Of a DNA stretch of 64,000 bases, positions 49,663-59,265 are shown piece by piece. The notes beneath the pieces are model-generated. The model saw nothing but the letters and a program-made list of their open reading frames with translations. It had not been told where the DNA came from and searched no databases. The stretch comes from Sporosarcina sp. 6E9 (GTDB taxonomy: Bacteria; Bacillota; Bacilli; Bacillales_A; Planococcaceae). Numbering within the stretch: the stretch's first letter is position 1; every line of letters starts with the position of its first letter. The stretch spans positions 1 through 64,000 of the forward strand of contig NZ_JAGEMN010000006.1 of the NCBI RefSeq assembly GCF_017921835.1. Direction: 5' to 3'. The position numbers and the translations under genes were made by a program.

Positions 49663-51066
49663 GTGAAAAAAGTAATTACAGGTGGACTTATTGCGACAGC
49701 TTCAGATATGTATGAGGCAGATATTTTAATAGAGAACGGAAAAATCGTGCAAATCGGTAAAAATTTATCAACTGACGGAGCGGAAATTTTAGATGCAACG
49801 GGTAAATACGTAATGCCTGGGGGAATTGATCCGCATACGCATTTGGATATGCCGTTCAACAACACGGTGACAGACGATGATTGGAAGTCGGGTACAATTG
49901 CGGCTGCCTTCGGTGGGACGACAACCATTTTAGATTTTTGCTTATCTGCGGGTGAAGAAAAACTTACTACGGCTGTGGAAAAGTGGCATGAAAAAGCAAA
50001 GGGAAAATCAGCTATTGATTACGGCTTTCATTTAATGATTAGTGATTTAACGCCTGAAACAGAGGCAGAGTTACCGTTGTTACTAGAGCGGGAAGGGATT
50101 ACGTCTGTCAAGGTGTTCATGGCTTACGCGAAAGAATTCCAGGCCTCAGATCGTACGCTGTTCAAAGCCTTTAAAATCGCAAAAGACATAGGCGCTGTTG
50201 TCATGGTGCACTGTGAAAATGGCTCAGTCATCGACGAATTAGTAACGGAGGCGAAGCAAGCCGGTCAGACGGCGCCAATTTATCACGCGCTGACGCGTCC
50301 CGCAGAATTAGAGGGTGAGGCGACGAAACGGGCCATTGAATTAGCGCATATCGCAGGCGCAAAGCTTTATGTTGTACATGTGACGTGTAAAGAGGCACTA
50401 GATGAAATTATCGCAGCTCGTGAAAAGGGCTATGACGTATACGGAGAAACATGTCCACCTTATTTAACGCTTGATCAGTCGGCGTTAGCACAGCTAGGCT
50501 TCGAGGGTGCGAAATATGTGTGGTCACCACCACTTCGCCCGAAATATCATCAAGAGCATTTGTGGAATGCGTTAAAAGCCAAGCAACTTCAAACAATTGG
50601 TTCGGACCAATGTTCATTTAGCTTTAATGGGAAAAAGCAATTAGGGTTAAATGACTTTTCTAAAATTCCAAATGGTGGACCATTTATCGAAGATCGTTTC
50701 AGCATTTTATTTTCTGAAGGTGTAGCGAAAGGGCGAATTTCCATCAATGACTTTGTCGATATGATTTCGACGAGTGCCGCAAAAATTTTCGGCTTATATC
50801 CACAAAAAGGAACGATTGCTATTGGTTCTGATGCGGATATCGTAATTTTTGATCCTACGGTAAAACGAAAAATTTCAGCCGACACCCACCATATGAATGT
50901 AGACTACAACGCGTATGAGGGCTGGGAAGTAACTGGAGAACCTATCAGTGTACTTGTACGTGGTGAATACGTCATTAAAAACAAACGATTTGTAGGAGCA
51001 TTAGGCAGCGGTAAATATATCAAGCGTGCACTACAGCCGGCGACTGTACAAACAGTCAGCGTGTAA
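49663..51066 (+). CDS. hydA: Dihydropyrimidinase
   Basis: 467 aa cyclic amidohydrolase that opens dihydrouracil to N-carbamoyl-beta-alanine. Metal site: DPHTHLDM (HxH), the carbamylated Lys in SVKVFMAY (~150), MVHCENG, VVHVTC and the closing GSDQCSF with the Asp. GTG start at 49663 after GGGTGAGG. It is the second gene of the pyrimidine set. Confidence 0.93.
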   Translation: MKKVITGGLIATASDMYEADILIENGKIVQIGKNLSTDGAEILDATGKYVMPGGIDPHTHLDMPFNNTVTDDDWKSGTIAAAFGGTTTILDFCLSAGEEKLTTAVEKWHEKAKGKSAIDYGFHLMISDLTPETEAELPLLLEREGITSVKVFMAYAKEFQASDRTLFKAFKIAKDIGAVVMVHCENGSVIDELVTEAKQAGQTAPIYHALTRPAELEGEATKRAIELAHIAGAKLYVVHVTCKEALDEIIAAREKGYDVYGETCPPYLTLDQSALAQLGFEGAKYVWSPPLRPKYHQEHLWNALKAKQLQTIGSDQCSFSFNGKKQLGLNDFSKIPNGGPFIEDRFSILFSEGVAKGRISINDFVDMISTSAAKIFGLYPQKGTIAIGSDADIVIFDPTVKRKISADTHHMNVDYNAYEGWEVTGEPISVLVRGEYVIKNKRFVGALGSGKYIKRALQPATVQTVSV

Positions 51067-51094
51067 ACATCAATCCATGAGGGGGAATGTTTCA

Positions 51095-52438
51095 ATGACT
51101 TCGCAACTCGAACGAAATTTTGTGGAAATGAATAGCAGGATGACAAAAAATGAAGCGCTAGAAGAGGCGAATCGATGTCTGTACTGCTATGACGCACCTT
51201 GTATTACAGCATGTCCCACAAGTATTCAAATTCCGAATTTCATTAAAAAAATTGCTTCCGGTAATATGAAAGGTTCGGCCATGACGATTATGGAGGCCAA
51301 TCCAGTTGGTGCAAGCTGTGCACGAGTATGTCCAACCGAGGAATTATGTGAAGGGGCATGTGTGTTACATTCCTCCACAAAGCCTATTAAAATCGGTCAC
51401 TTGCAACGTTATGCAACAGATTGGGCAATGGAGTCAGACGTCGAGCTATTTAAAAAGGGCCAAACAAATGGACAAACGGTAGCGATTGTTGGCGCTGGAC
51501 CAGCTGGTTTATCGGCAGCGCGTGAGCTTAGTCGTCTTGGCTATAGTGTCACAATTTTTGAAGCTGAAGCAAAGGCGGGTGGCTTGGGTAACTACGGAAT
51601 CGTGTCATTTCGACTACCGAATGATGTAGTGGATTGGGAAGTTGCACAAGTTGTTAAGCTCGGTGTGGATATTAAAACAAACACAACCGTAGGCGTAGAT
51701 ATTTCAAGTGAGGAAATTTTAGCGCAATATGACAGCGTTATTTTAGCGGTTGGTATGGGATCAGTGCCTAATCTTGGCATTAAAGGTGAGGAACTAGTTG
51801 GCGTCCATGATGCCATTGAGTTTGTAAAGCACACGAAAATGGGTGCACTGACAGAAGACTTAGTCGGTAAACGTGTTGCGGTCATCGGTGCTGGTAACAC
51901 AGCCATTGATGGTGCAACCTGTGCTGTGCGACTAGGTGCGGACCAAGTAGACATTCTTTATAGAAGAACAGAAAAAGAAATGACTGCCTACCAATTTGAA
52001 TATGAATTTGCAAAGCAGGATGGCGTTGGATTTAAGTGGCTGACCGCGCCGAAACAAATTATCGGTGATGATGCAGGGAAAGTAGTGGGACTTGAATGCG
52101 TCAAGATGAAGCTTGGAGAGGCGGGTGCAGACGGCAGGCAACGACCTGAAGTAATAGAGGGATCTGAGTTTGTTATAGAGGTGGACGCGGTCATTAAAGC
52201 AATTGGACAAACGCGCTTTGTCCCGCTAATTGAAGCATTTGGATTGCAGCATACGGACGGAGTAGTAGACATTGACGAAACGACAATGCAAACATCAAAT
52301 GACAAGGTGTTTGCCTGTGGGGATGTCGTGTTTGGCAATGGCCAAGGGGAAGCAATGGTGGTAACAGCTGCACAGCAAGGTAAAGATGCTGCTTACATCA
52401 TTCACGAGCGTTTAAGAAAACCGAGCGGGATCGCATAG
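51095..52438 (+). CDS. preT: NAD(P)-dependent dihydropyrimidine dehydrogenase subunit PreT
   Basis: 447 aa. An N-terminal cysteine-rich 4Fe-4S domain (CLYCYDAPCITACPT; CARVCPTEELCEGACV) is followed by two Rossmann motifs (VAIVGAGPAGLSAARE for FAD, VAVIGAGNTAIDGA for NAD(P)H). It passes electrons to PreA. GGGGGAA precedes ATG 51095. preA begins 13 nt later. Confidence 0.95.
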   Translation: MTSQLERNFVEMNSRMTKNEALEEANRCLYCYDAPCITACPTSIQIPNFIKKIASGNMKGSAMTIMEANPVGASCARVCPTEELCEGACVLHSSTKPIKIGHLQRYATDWAMESDVELFKKGQTNGQTVAIVGAGPAGLSAARELSRLGYSVTIFEAEAKAGGLGNYGIVSFRLPNDVVDWEVAQVVKLGVDIKTNTTVGVDISSEEILAQYDSVILAVGMGSVPNLGIKGEELVGVHDAIEFVKHTKMGALTEDLVGKRVAVIGAGNTAIDGATCAVRLGADQVDILYRRTEKEMTAYQFEYEFAKQDGVGFKWLTAPKQIIGDDAGKVVGLECVKMKLGEAGADGRQRPEVIEGSEFVIEVDAVIKAIGQTRFVPLIEAFGLQHTDGVVDIDETTMQTSNDKVFACGDVVFGNGQGEAMVVTAAQQGKDAAYIIHERLRKPSGIA

Positions 52439-52451
52439 GGGGGAATGTAGC

Positions 52452-53714
52452 ATGGCAGACTTACGAATTGACTTAGCGGGCATTAAATCACCGAATCCAT
52501 TTTGGTTAGCATCAGCACCACCGACAAATTCGGGCTATCAAGTGCAACGTGCATTTGAAGCGGGCTGGGGTGGAGCGGTTTGGAAGACATTGGGCGAACC
52601 AATTTTAAATGTTTCATCGCGCTTTGCGGCTGTTAGCTTTAACGGACAGAGAGTAGCGGGCTTTAATAATATTGAGCTCATTACGGATCGTCCGTTAGAG
52701 GTTAATTTACAGGAAATTCTTGAAACGAAAAAAAGGTTTCCTGATCATGCCATTATCGCTTCATTAATGGTGGAGCCACAGCAGGACAAGTGGCATGAGA
52801 TTGTTAAAAAAGTAGAAGCTGTCGGGGTTGATGGTCTTGAGCTTAATTTTGGTTGTCCACATGGGATGGCAGAACGTGGAATGGGGGCTGCTTCAGGTCA
52901 AGTCCCTGAATTGGTTGAAAAGCAAACGCACTGGGTGAAGGAAGTTGCACGCACACCTGTGATTGTCAAGCTAACGCCAAACATTACGGATATTACGATG
53001 ACGGCAGAAGCGGCAGTGCGTGGTGGGGCAGATGCCGTTAGTATGATTAATACGATCAACAGCTTGGCGGGAGTCGATTTAGATTCATGGAATACAGTAC
53101 CGCATGTTGGTGGGAAGGGGGCACATGGCGGATATTCTGGGCCTGCCGTCAAGCCAATTGCACTAAATATGGTAGCAGAATGTGCGCGAAATCCTTTCGT
53201 CAATGTACCGATTTCAGGCATTGGTGGGATTTCAAATTGGCAGGATGCTGCGGAATTTATGTTGATGGGTGCAACCGGTATACAAGTCTGTACAGCAGCG
53301 ATGCACCATGGATTTAGTATTGTCGAAGATATGATTGATGGACTTAATAATTATCTGGATGAGAAAGGCATTGCCACAGCGATGGATATAGTCGGTCAAT
53401 CGGTCCATCGTTATTCTGACTGGGGTGACTTAGATTTAAACTACAATATTGTTGCTGAAATTAATAATGATGTTTGTATTAATTGCAATAAATGCTATAT
53501 TGCGTGTGAAGATACGGCACATCAATGTATTGACCTGTACACAGAGAGTGGTCGTCCGATGCTAAAGGTGCGGGAACAAGACTGTGTAGGCTGTAATTTA
53601 TGCGCGATTGTCTGCCCAGTAGACGGTGCGATTTCAATGGTCGAAAAAGTGTCCACTATTGCACCGATGACTTGGAACGAACGTCAATCACTTATCAGTA
53701 ATTTTGCTCGATAA
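52452..53714 (+). CDS. preA: Dihydropyrimidine dehydrogenase catalytic subunit PreA
   Basis: 420 aa. FMN TIM barrel (NPFWLASAPPT; LNFGCPHGMAERGMGAASGQ; VIVKLTPNITDI; PISGIGGI) plus a C-terminal pair of 4Fe-4S motifs (CINCNKCYIAC; CVGCNLCAIVCP). It reduces uracil or thymine. The position that in mammalian DPD is the catalytic Cys (LACGQ) is Ser here (AASGQ); bacterial PreA proteins vary there. GGGGAATGTAGC precedes the ATG. Confidence 0.94.
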   Translation: MADLRIDLAGIKSPNPFWLASAPPTNSGYQVQRAFEAGWGGAVWKTLGEPILNVSSRFAAVSFNGQRVAGFNNIELITDRPLEVNLQEILETKKRFPDHAIIASLMVEPQQDKWHEIVKKVEAVGVDGLELNFGCPHGMAERGMGAASGQVPELVEKQTHWVKEVARTPVIVKLTPNITDITMTAEAAVRGGADAVSMINTINSLAGVDLDSWNTVPHVGGKGAHGGYSGPAVKPIALNMVAECARNPFVNVPISGIGGISNWQDAAEFMLMGATGIQVCTAAMHHGFSIVEDMIDGLNNYLDEKGIATAMDIVGQSVHRYSDWGDLDLNYNIVAEINNDVCINCNKCYIACEDTAHQCIDLYTESGRPMLKVREQDCVGCNLCAIVCPVDGAISMVEKVSTIAPMTWNERQSLISNFAR

Positions 53715-53739
53715 AAGAAGTAAGGTAATTTACTATACG

Positions 53740-53767
53740 GCTGTGCGTTTCCCAGAAGTCGCACAGC
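53740..53767. other. Hairpin between preA and the permease
   Basis: gctgtgcg (53740-53747) pairs with cgcacagc (53760-53767), loop 12 nt, without a T-run. It may be an attenuating or mRNA-stabilising hairpin rather than a full terminator. The 189-bp gap has no gene. Confidence 0.5.
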
Positions 53768-53903
53768 ATCCACGCCAATGCCAAATGAAACAATTTCATC
53801 TTTAGTGGAAAATGCTTTCAAGTACAGTTTTTGGTGTAGAGCCATAAAAAGAGGTCAATTGCTTGTTCGTTAACTGGAAATCTACTATAAGGGAGAGACA
53901 TGA

Positions 53904-55373
53904 ATGGCGAATGGTGGCGATTATTTAAAATCACCAGATTTACTTCCAGTGACACATCAACAAAGGAATATTGGGACATTTGGTTTTGCAGTGATTTGGG
54001 TAGGAATGGCCGTCGTATTAGCCGCCTTTGCAATTGGCGGATCAGCTATTATGAGTTTATCATTGCCGATGGTAATTTTAGCGACATTGATAGGTTCCAT
54101 TTTAATCGGCGTATTTATGACGTTAATCGGTGATATTGGCATTGAGCACGGCTTGTCCTTCCCGGTTTATATGCGTGCCCCATTTGGCACATTTGGCACG
54201 CATATACCATCGCTTGTTCGCGGGGTGACAGCTTCTTGTTGGTTCGGTCTTAACACCTATTTTGGTGCATTGGCCATCAATGGGATTTTGAATTTATTAT
54301 TCGACTTTAATAATTGGTTTTTATGTTTCCTTGTTTTTGCAGCATTTCAGTTATTTAACACATCGCTCGGCATTAAATCCATTGAGCGTTTTGCGGATTT
54401 TGCTGCGCCGGTTATCATTTTAATATCGTGCTGGATGTACATTACGCTTGCCGATCATGCAACGGCTGAAGGGAAAAATGTGTGGACTTGGGTGGAATCA
54501 CCGACGACAGGGATGGCGGCATTTACAGCATTCATGGTTGTGATGATGGCGAACATGGGGTTTTGGGCAACGTTAGCAGCTGATATGCCGACACTTTCGC
54601 GTTTCTTTAAAGCGCCTAAAAATGAACGCAATTGGTTCAAACGCAATAAGACGCAGTTAGTTGGCTCTTTAATCGTAATGCCGCTTACCAATACATTTAT
54701 CGTAACCATAGGTGCAGTGGCTTATATGGCAGTGGCATCTGCTGATCCGATAAATGCCTTGCAGCAAAGTGCAAGTGGAATTGTGTTAGGGGTTTTATTG
54801 CTTATGATTGTGCTAGCGCAATGGTCAACCAATACGTCAGCAAACGTTATTCCTGCGGCAACGATTTTCTCAAACGTTGGTGGTCCAAAAGTGCCGTTCT
54901 GGGCTGCTGTTATAATCGCGGGTATTATTGGGGTTATAGCACAGCCGTGGAGCCTGTTTGGCGTCTTAGTCAATGCGTTATTAATCATTGGCGGTATTTT
55001 AACAGCAATTGTGGGGATATTATTCGCGGATTATTATCTAATCCGTAAACGCCGTGTGAACGTAAAAGATCTTTACGAGTTAAACGGCCAATATAAGTAT
55101 ATGAATGGCTTTAACTTGGCGGGGTTAATCGCTTGGGTGATTGGTGGTGTCATAGCGAATATGTTCCCAACGTATTCTTCACTGGTGGGATTTTTCGTGG
55201 GGGCACTCGTGTACTATGTCTTGGCGAAATATTGGTGGTTCAAAAAGTACCCGCAAGCCGAACTAGACGATCCTAGTGACGACAGGTATTTAGGTATTAC
55301 AGCTGGTCACGATTGGGATGATATCGTCGAGCAAAAAATCGTCGAGCAAGAAATTGAAGAAAAAAGTGCTTAA
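53904..55373 (+). CDS. NCS1-family nucleobase permease
   Basis: 489 aa with about 12 membrane helices. NCS1 features such as NIGTFGFAVIWVGMAVVLAA, FPVYMRAPFGTFGTHIPS, and a late STNTSANVIPAA, which resembles the Na+-site segment, are seen. In this setting uracil, thymine or allantoin/hydantoin are the likely substrates. GGGAGAG precedes ATG 53904. It is the last large gene of the pyrimidine unit. Confidence 0.9.
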   Translation: MANGGDYLKSPDLLPVTHQQRNIGTFGFAVIWVGMAVVLAAFAIGGSAIMSLSLPMVILATLIGSILIGVFMTLIGDIGIEHGLSFPVYMRAPFGTFGTHIPSLVRGVTASCWFGLNTYFGALAINGILNLLFDFNNWFLCFLVFAAFQLFNTSLGIKSIERFADFAAPVIILISCWMYITLADHATAEGKNVWTWVESPTTGMAAFTAFMVVMMANMGFWATLAADMPTLSRFFKAPKNERNWFKRNKTQLVGSLIVMPLTNTFIVTIGAVAYMAVASADPINALQQSASGIVLGVLLLMIVLAQWSTNTSANVIPAATIFSNVGGPKVPFWAAVIIAGIIGVIAQPWSLFGVLVNALLIIGGILTAIVGILFADYYLIRKRRVNVKDLYELNGQYKYMNGFNLAGLIAWVIGGVIANMFPTYSSLVGFFVGALVYYVLAKYWWFKKYPQAELDDPSDDRYLGITAGHDWDDIVEQKIVEQEIEEKSA

Positions 55374-55394
55374 TAAGAGAGGCGAGGTGTGCGT

Positions 55395-55598
55395 ATGTCG
55401 GATCATTTACTAAGTATCGACGAAATGAAACAAGTAGATGACTATTTAGACAGGGGCTATAAAGTCCATTCTGTGTACGAAAATTTAAGCGGGATGTTTG
55501 TCCAGTTTGAACGGCAGGAAGAAGTTCGTTTGCAGATTCTGACCGCCGAAGCGCGTAAATATTTTGCGGCAATGCTCCATGAACAAACGCTGTTGTAA
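55395..55598 (+). CDS. Small conserved-looking protein after NCS1 permease
   Basis: 67 aa, soluble, no cysteines or HTH visible (SDHLLSIDEMKQVDDYLDRG; VRLQILTAEARKYFAAML). AGAGGCGAGG precedes ATG 55395, 21 nt after the permease, so it is likely cotranscribed. Function unknown. Confidence 0.65.
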   Translation: MSDHLLSIDEMKQVDDYLDRGYKVHSVYENLSGMFVQFERQEEVRLQILTAEARKYFAAMLHEQTLL

Positions 55599-55630
55599 GA
55601 AGGTATGTCAATTTGATATGAAGTGGTGTA

Positions 55631-55665
55631 AACTCTATTCTAATACATACTAGAATAGAGTTTTA
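55631..55665 (+). terminator. Pyrimidine operon terminator
   Basis: aactctattcta (55631-55642) pairs with tagaatagagtt (55651-55662), then tttaat. Confidence 0.8.
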
Positions 55666-55755
55666 ATGTTGTGCTTATATCTTCATTAGTTTTTGTTAGC
55701 CCTAAACGGCCTACAAAAACCAATAGGATATCGACGAAGTTTTATAATTATAGTG

Positions 55756-55807
55756 ACAGGTACCTCAAAAGTTGTTTACATGAAACTTTTGAGGTACCTG
55801 TTTTTTT
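55756..55807. terminator. Perfect 18-bp palindromic hairpin with T-run
   Basis: acaggtacctcaaaagtt (55756-55773) is the exact inverse of 55784-55801, followed by seven T. Stem includes the ggtacc core seen in the 146-bp elements. It acts as a terminator or is a small repeat. Confidence 0.7.
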
Positions 55808-56039
55808 ATTCGAAAGTCTAAATAGGAAATGTGCTGTGAGAGGGGGGCTGCATGAATAAGTGGATCATTCAAAGGAACCCGCCATTAAATAATTCAATTT
55901 CTAATTTGATTATTATCATACTTGACTAGGAACAGGAATATGATTGTTAGAGTATACAAGCGCGAAGAAAATGAAGAACGTATTTCATATTGCCACGATT
56001 TATATGAATTCATTACTTTCAAAAGAAAGGACAAGCCAT

Positions 56040-58646
56040 ATGCCAAATTACCATCAACAATCATCCACTCAGGTTATGGATATGTTGGACGTGACAAATG
56101 AAGGATTGAGTGAATATGATGTCGAAAAAAGACAAAGGCTATACGGTTATAATGAATTGGAAGAAGTAAAAAGGACAAGCACATTTGCGGTATTCTTTGG
56201 TCAATTTAAGGATTTATTAGTCATTATATTAATGGTTGCTGCTACTATTTCATTTCTATTAGGAGAAGTATCGAGCACGATTGTGATATTGATAGTCGTT
56301 CTGTTAAATGCGGTCCTAGGCACCGTACAACATGTGAAGGCAGAACAGTCTTTGGATAATTTGAAAGCATTATCCTCTCCAATTGCAAAAGTTAAAAGGA
56401 ATAATCAGATAGTGGAAATCTCTTCGGAAGATATAGTGGTAGGAGATATTCTTTATTTGGAGGCGGGCGACTATATTAGTGCAGATGGAAGATTAATAGA
56501 AAGTCACAGTCTGCAAATAAATGAAAGTTCTCTGACCGGTGAATCATTGGCTGTGGAGAAAAATACCGCCTCTATCATTGAAGAGCATCTGACCTTTGCT
56601 GATAAAAAGAATATGGTTTTCACTGGAAGTTTTGTCGCAAATGGACGCGGTACCGCGGTTGTGACAGCGATTGGAATGAAAACGGAAATCGGGAGAATTG
56701 CAAGTTTACTGGATACTGCAAAAGAGAAGAAAACACCCCTCCAAGTAAGTCTAGACAATTTTGGTGAAAAATTAGCCTTAGGGATAACGATGATTTGTGT
56801 CGTCATTTTCACGATTGATCTTATTAGAGGGCGCGAGTTAGTTGAATCGTTCATGTTTGCCGTTTCGCTTGCCGTTGCAGCGATTCCAGAAGCACTCAGT
56901 TCGATTATTACCATTGTATTGGCTTTTGGGACTCAAAAAATGGCGAAGGAAAATGCCATTATCCGAAAGCTCTATGCTGTCGAAAGTCTGGGTAGTGTAT
57001 CTGTGATTTGTTCTGATAAAACAGGGACGTTGACCGAAAATAAAATGAAAGTGCAACAAGTTTTTGTCGATCAAAAAGTCGTCTTGCATAATCAGCTTCA
57101 GCCAGAAAATGCAATGGTCAAAAAACTTATCGTACAAGCCCTCTTATGCAATGATGCCTTTGAAAGAAATCATCAAGAAATCGGAGACCCGACTGAATTA
57201 GCGCTTGTAAAATTGGGGAAGCAGTACAATATTGACGAATTAGGTGTAAGAGATTATTATCCTCGGGTGGCGGAAATCCCTTTTGATTCGGACAGAAAAC
57301 TAATGAGTACAGTGAATCAGTTCGAACAAAAGTCTTACATGATTACTAAGGGGGCAGTAGATGTACTTCTTCCTAAAGTTGTGAAAATCGAAACTTCTAA
57401 AGGGATATTTGCGATAACTAACGAACATCGTAAAAAAATTGAAGAAGTGAATCGTAACTTCTCGATGAATGGTTTACGTGTGTTGGCAATTGCTTACAAA
57501 GAGGTTAGAAAAAATCAAACAATCAATGCGAAAGACGAAAGTAATTTAATTTTTGTCGGGTTACTTTCGATGATGGATCCACCAAGAAAAGAGTCGAGAA
57601 CAGCGGTTGAAAGTTGTATAAAAGCCGGTATTAAACCCGTTATGATTACAGGTGATCATAAAATAACAGCAATCGCGATTGCCAAACAAATTGGTATTTT
57701 AAAAGATCCATTAGAAGCGATTGAAGGTCATGAAATTGAAAGATTAACGGATCAGCAACTTCAAGAAAAGGTTCAAGATATCTCAGTCTATGCCCGCGTC
57801 ACACCAGAGCATAAGATTCGTATCGTTAAAGCTTGGCAGGAAAAAGGAAATGTCGTCGCGATGACGGGAGATGGTGTCAATGATGGCCCGGCCTTAAAAC
57901 AAGCGGATATCGGCGTCGCAATGGGTATAACCGGTACCGAGGTAGCGAAAGATGCATCCTCTATGATCTTAACGGATGATAATTTCTCCACAATTGTCAA
58001 AGCGATTTCGAATGGAAGAAGTATGTACACGAACATTAAAAACGCCATTCTATTCTTATTATCGGGGAATGCAGGTGCCATATTTGTTGTTTTATATGCA
58101 ACGGTATTAGGTCTGCCCGTTCCTTTTGCACCCGTGCATTTATTATTTATTAACTTACTGACCGATAGTTTGCCGGCGATTGCAATCGGTCTAGAACCGC
58201 ATAATAAAAAAACAATGAGGGACAAGCCGCGTGATATTCATACGCCATTATTAAATAAGTCTTTTACTACGCAAGTAGTGCTGGAAGGTTCATTGATAGC
58301 CATCTCTACGATTATTGCTTTTCGAATGGGATTGGCATCAGGAGATACGCTAACGGCAAGTACAATGGCATTTACAACATTATGCTTGTCGAGATTAATT
58401 CACGGCTTTAATTCCAGATCTAAAGAATCAATTTTCACGATAGGTATATTTTCGAATAAATACACTTGGCTAGCATTTTTAATCGGTTTTGTATGTCTAC
58501 ATGCAGTATTATTTATGCCATCACTTACGGGCGTGTTTCAAGTCGCAAATTTAACAGGCTCACAATTAAGTATGATTTATTGTTTGTCCTTTCTGCCATT
58601 TTTGGTGAATCAGTGGTATAAAGTACTGTTTGTAAGAAGTAAATGA
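56040..58646 (+). CDS. Cation-transporting P-type ATPase (calcium-type, P2A)
   Basis: 868 aa from ATG 56040 (GAAAGGA upstream); the frame opens at 55944. SERCA-like: LTGES (actuator), phosphorylation DKTGTLTEN, MITGDH, TGDGVNDGPALKQADIGVAMG, and membrane spans at ~75-125, 260-305 and the C-terminal block. The M4 segment reads AAIPEALSSI, keeping the Glu of the usual PEGLP but losing GLP; some bacterial P2A pumps share this. Likely exports Ca2+. No neighbour suggests another ion. Confidence 0.9.
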   Translation: MPNYHQQSSTQVMDMLDVTNEGLSEYDVEKRQRLYGYNELEEVKRTSTFAVFFGQFKDLLVIILMVAATISFLLGEVSSTIVILIVVLLNAVLGTVQHVKAEQSLDNLKALSSPIAKVKRNNQIVEISSEDIVVGDILYLEAGDYISADGRLIESHSLQINESSLTGESLAVEKNTASIIEEHLTFADKKNMVFTGSFVANGRGTAVVTAIGMKTEIGRIASLLDTAKEKKTPLQVSLDNFGEKLALGITMICVVIFTIDLIRGRELVESFMFAVSLAVAAIPEALSSIITIVLAFGTQKMAKENAIIRKLYAVESLGSVSVICSDKTGTLTENKMKVQQVFVDQKVVLHNQLQPENAMVKKLIVQALLCNDAFERNHQEIGDPTELALVKLGKQYNIDELGVRDYYPRVAEIPFDSDRKLMSTVNQFEQKSYMITKGAVDVLLPKVVKIETSKGIFAITNEHRKKIEEVNRNFSMNGLRVLAIAYKEVRKNQTINAKDESNLIFVGLLSMMDPPRKESRTAVESCIKAGIKPVMITGDHKITAIAIAKQIGILKDPLEAIEGHEIERLTDQQLQEKVQDISVYARVTPEHKIRIVKAWQEKGNVVAMTGDGVNDGPALKQADIGVAMGITGTEVAKDASSMILTDDNFSTIVKAISNGRSMYTNIKNAILFLLSGNAGAIFVVLYATVLGLPVPFAPVHLLFINLLTDSLPAIAIGLEPHNKKTMRDKPRDIHTPLLNKSFTTQVVLEGSLIAISTIIAFRMGLASGDTLTASTMAFTTLCLSRLIHGFNSRSKESIFTIGIFSNKYTWLAFLIGFVCLHAVLFMPSLTGVFQVANLTGSQLSMIYCLSFLPFLVNQWYKVLFVRSK

Positions 58647-58650
58647 CAGA

Positions 58651-58682
58651 TGCCTGTCCTCATTGGGGGCGGGCATTCTTTG
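58651..58682 (+). terminator. P-type ATPase terminator
   Basis: atgcctgtcc (58651-58660) pairs with gggcgggcat (58668-58677), then tcttt. Stem is GC-rich, T-run short. Confidence 0.6.
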
Positions 58683-58848
58683 ATAACATGCACGTGTATT
58701 TAATAGCGTATAAAGGTATTGTTTATTCCAATGTTGAATATGTAGATTGGTAAAAGAATTAGATTATGACGGGCAAAGTTTCAATTCTTTAAAAACATTA
58801 ATGTATTAAGGATTCCATTGACTGGAAATCAAAGGGGGAAGTTTTTAA

Positions 58849-59223
58849 ATGAAAAAGCGGATATTATGGACGCTATTAATTATAAGTCTTTGCTTCAACG
58901 TGTACGCTATAGGCAAAAACTTTTGGGTTGGCATGTATACACCTAACCTAGAGGATCAAGATATTTTAGGTGAGATGACACAACTCGTTGTAGAAAGCGA
59001 TGCTTATCAAAAACTTACTGAAACGGAAAAGGTTTATGCCATTACAACAGGAGTAGATCGTAATAAGGGCGGCGTATATCCGTTTCATTACGGCGTGTCG
59101 GTAAGAACCGATAAGCAATCCTATATTTTCAGCTGTAAAGACAAAACATGTTCGGAGATGAATATCGGAGAGTCGACGTACTCTAGATATAGTGAAGAAG
59201 ATCCTGTATTACCCCTTAAGTGA
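58849..59223 (+). CDS. Small exported or membrane-anchored protein
   Basis: 124 aa. A positively charged start (MKKR) and a hydrophobic stretch (ILWTLLIISLCFNVYAIG, ~4-21) predict a signal anchor; the rest is extracellular with two Cys in FSCKDKTCSEM (CxxxxC). A strong AAAGGGGG precedes ATG 58849. No family recognised. Confidence 0.75.
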   Translation: MKKRILWTLLIISLCFNVYAIGKNFWVGMYTPNLEDQDILGEMTQLVVESDAYQKLTETEKVYAITTGVDRNKGGVYPFHYGVSVRTDKQSYIFSCKDKTCSEMNIGESTYSRYSEEDPVLPLK

Positions 59224-59265
59224 TAGATGGAGATATGGCAGTCAATAGAATAGGAGGCGGATATT

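Noticed and set aside
56040..58646. P-type ATPase as a heavy-metal pump
   Set aside because: No CPC motif or N-terminal metal-binding CxxC; SERCA-like spans with the Glu kept in PEALSS.
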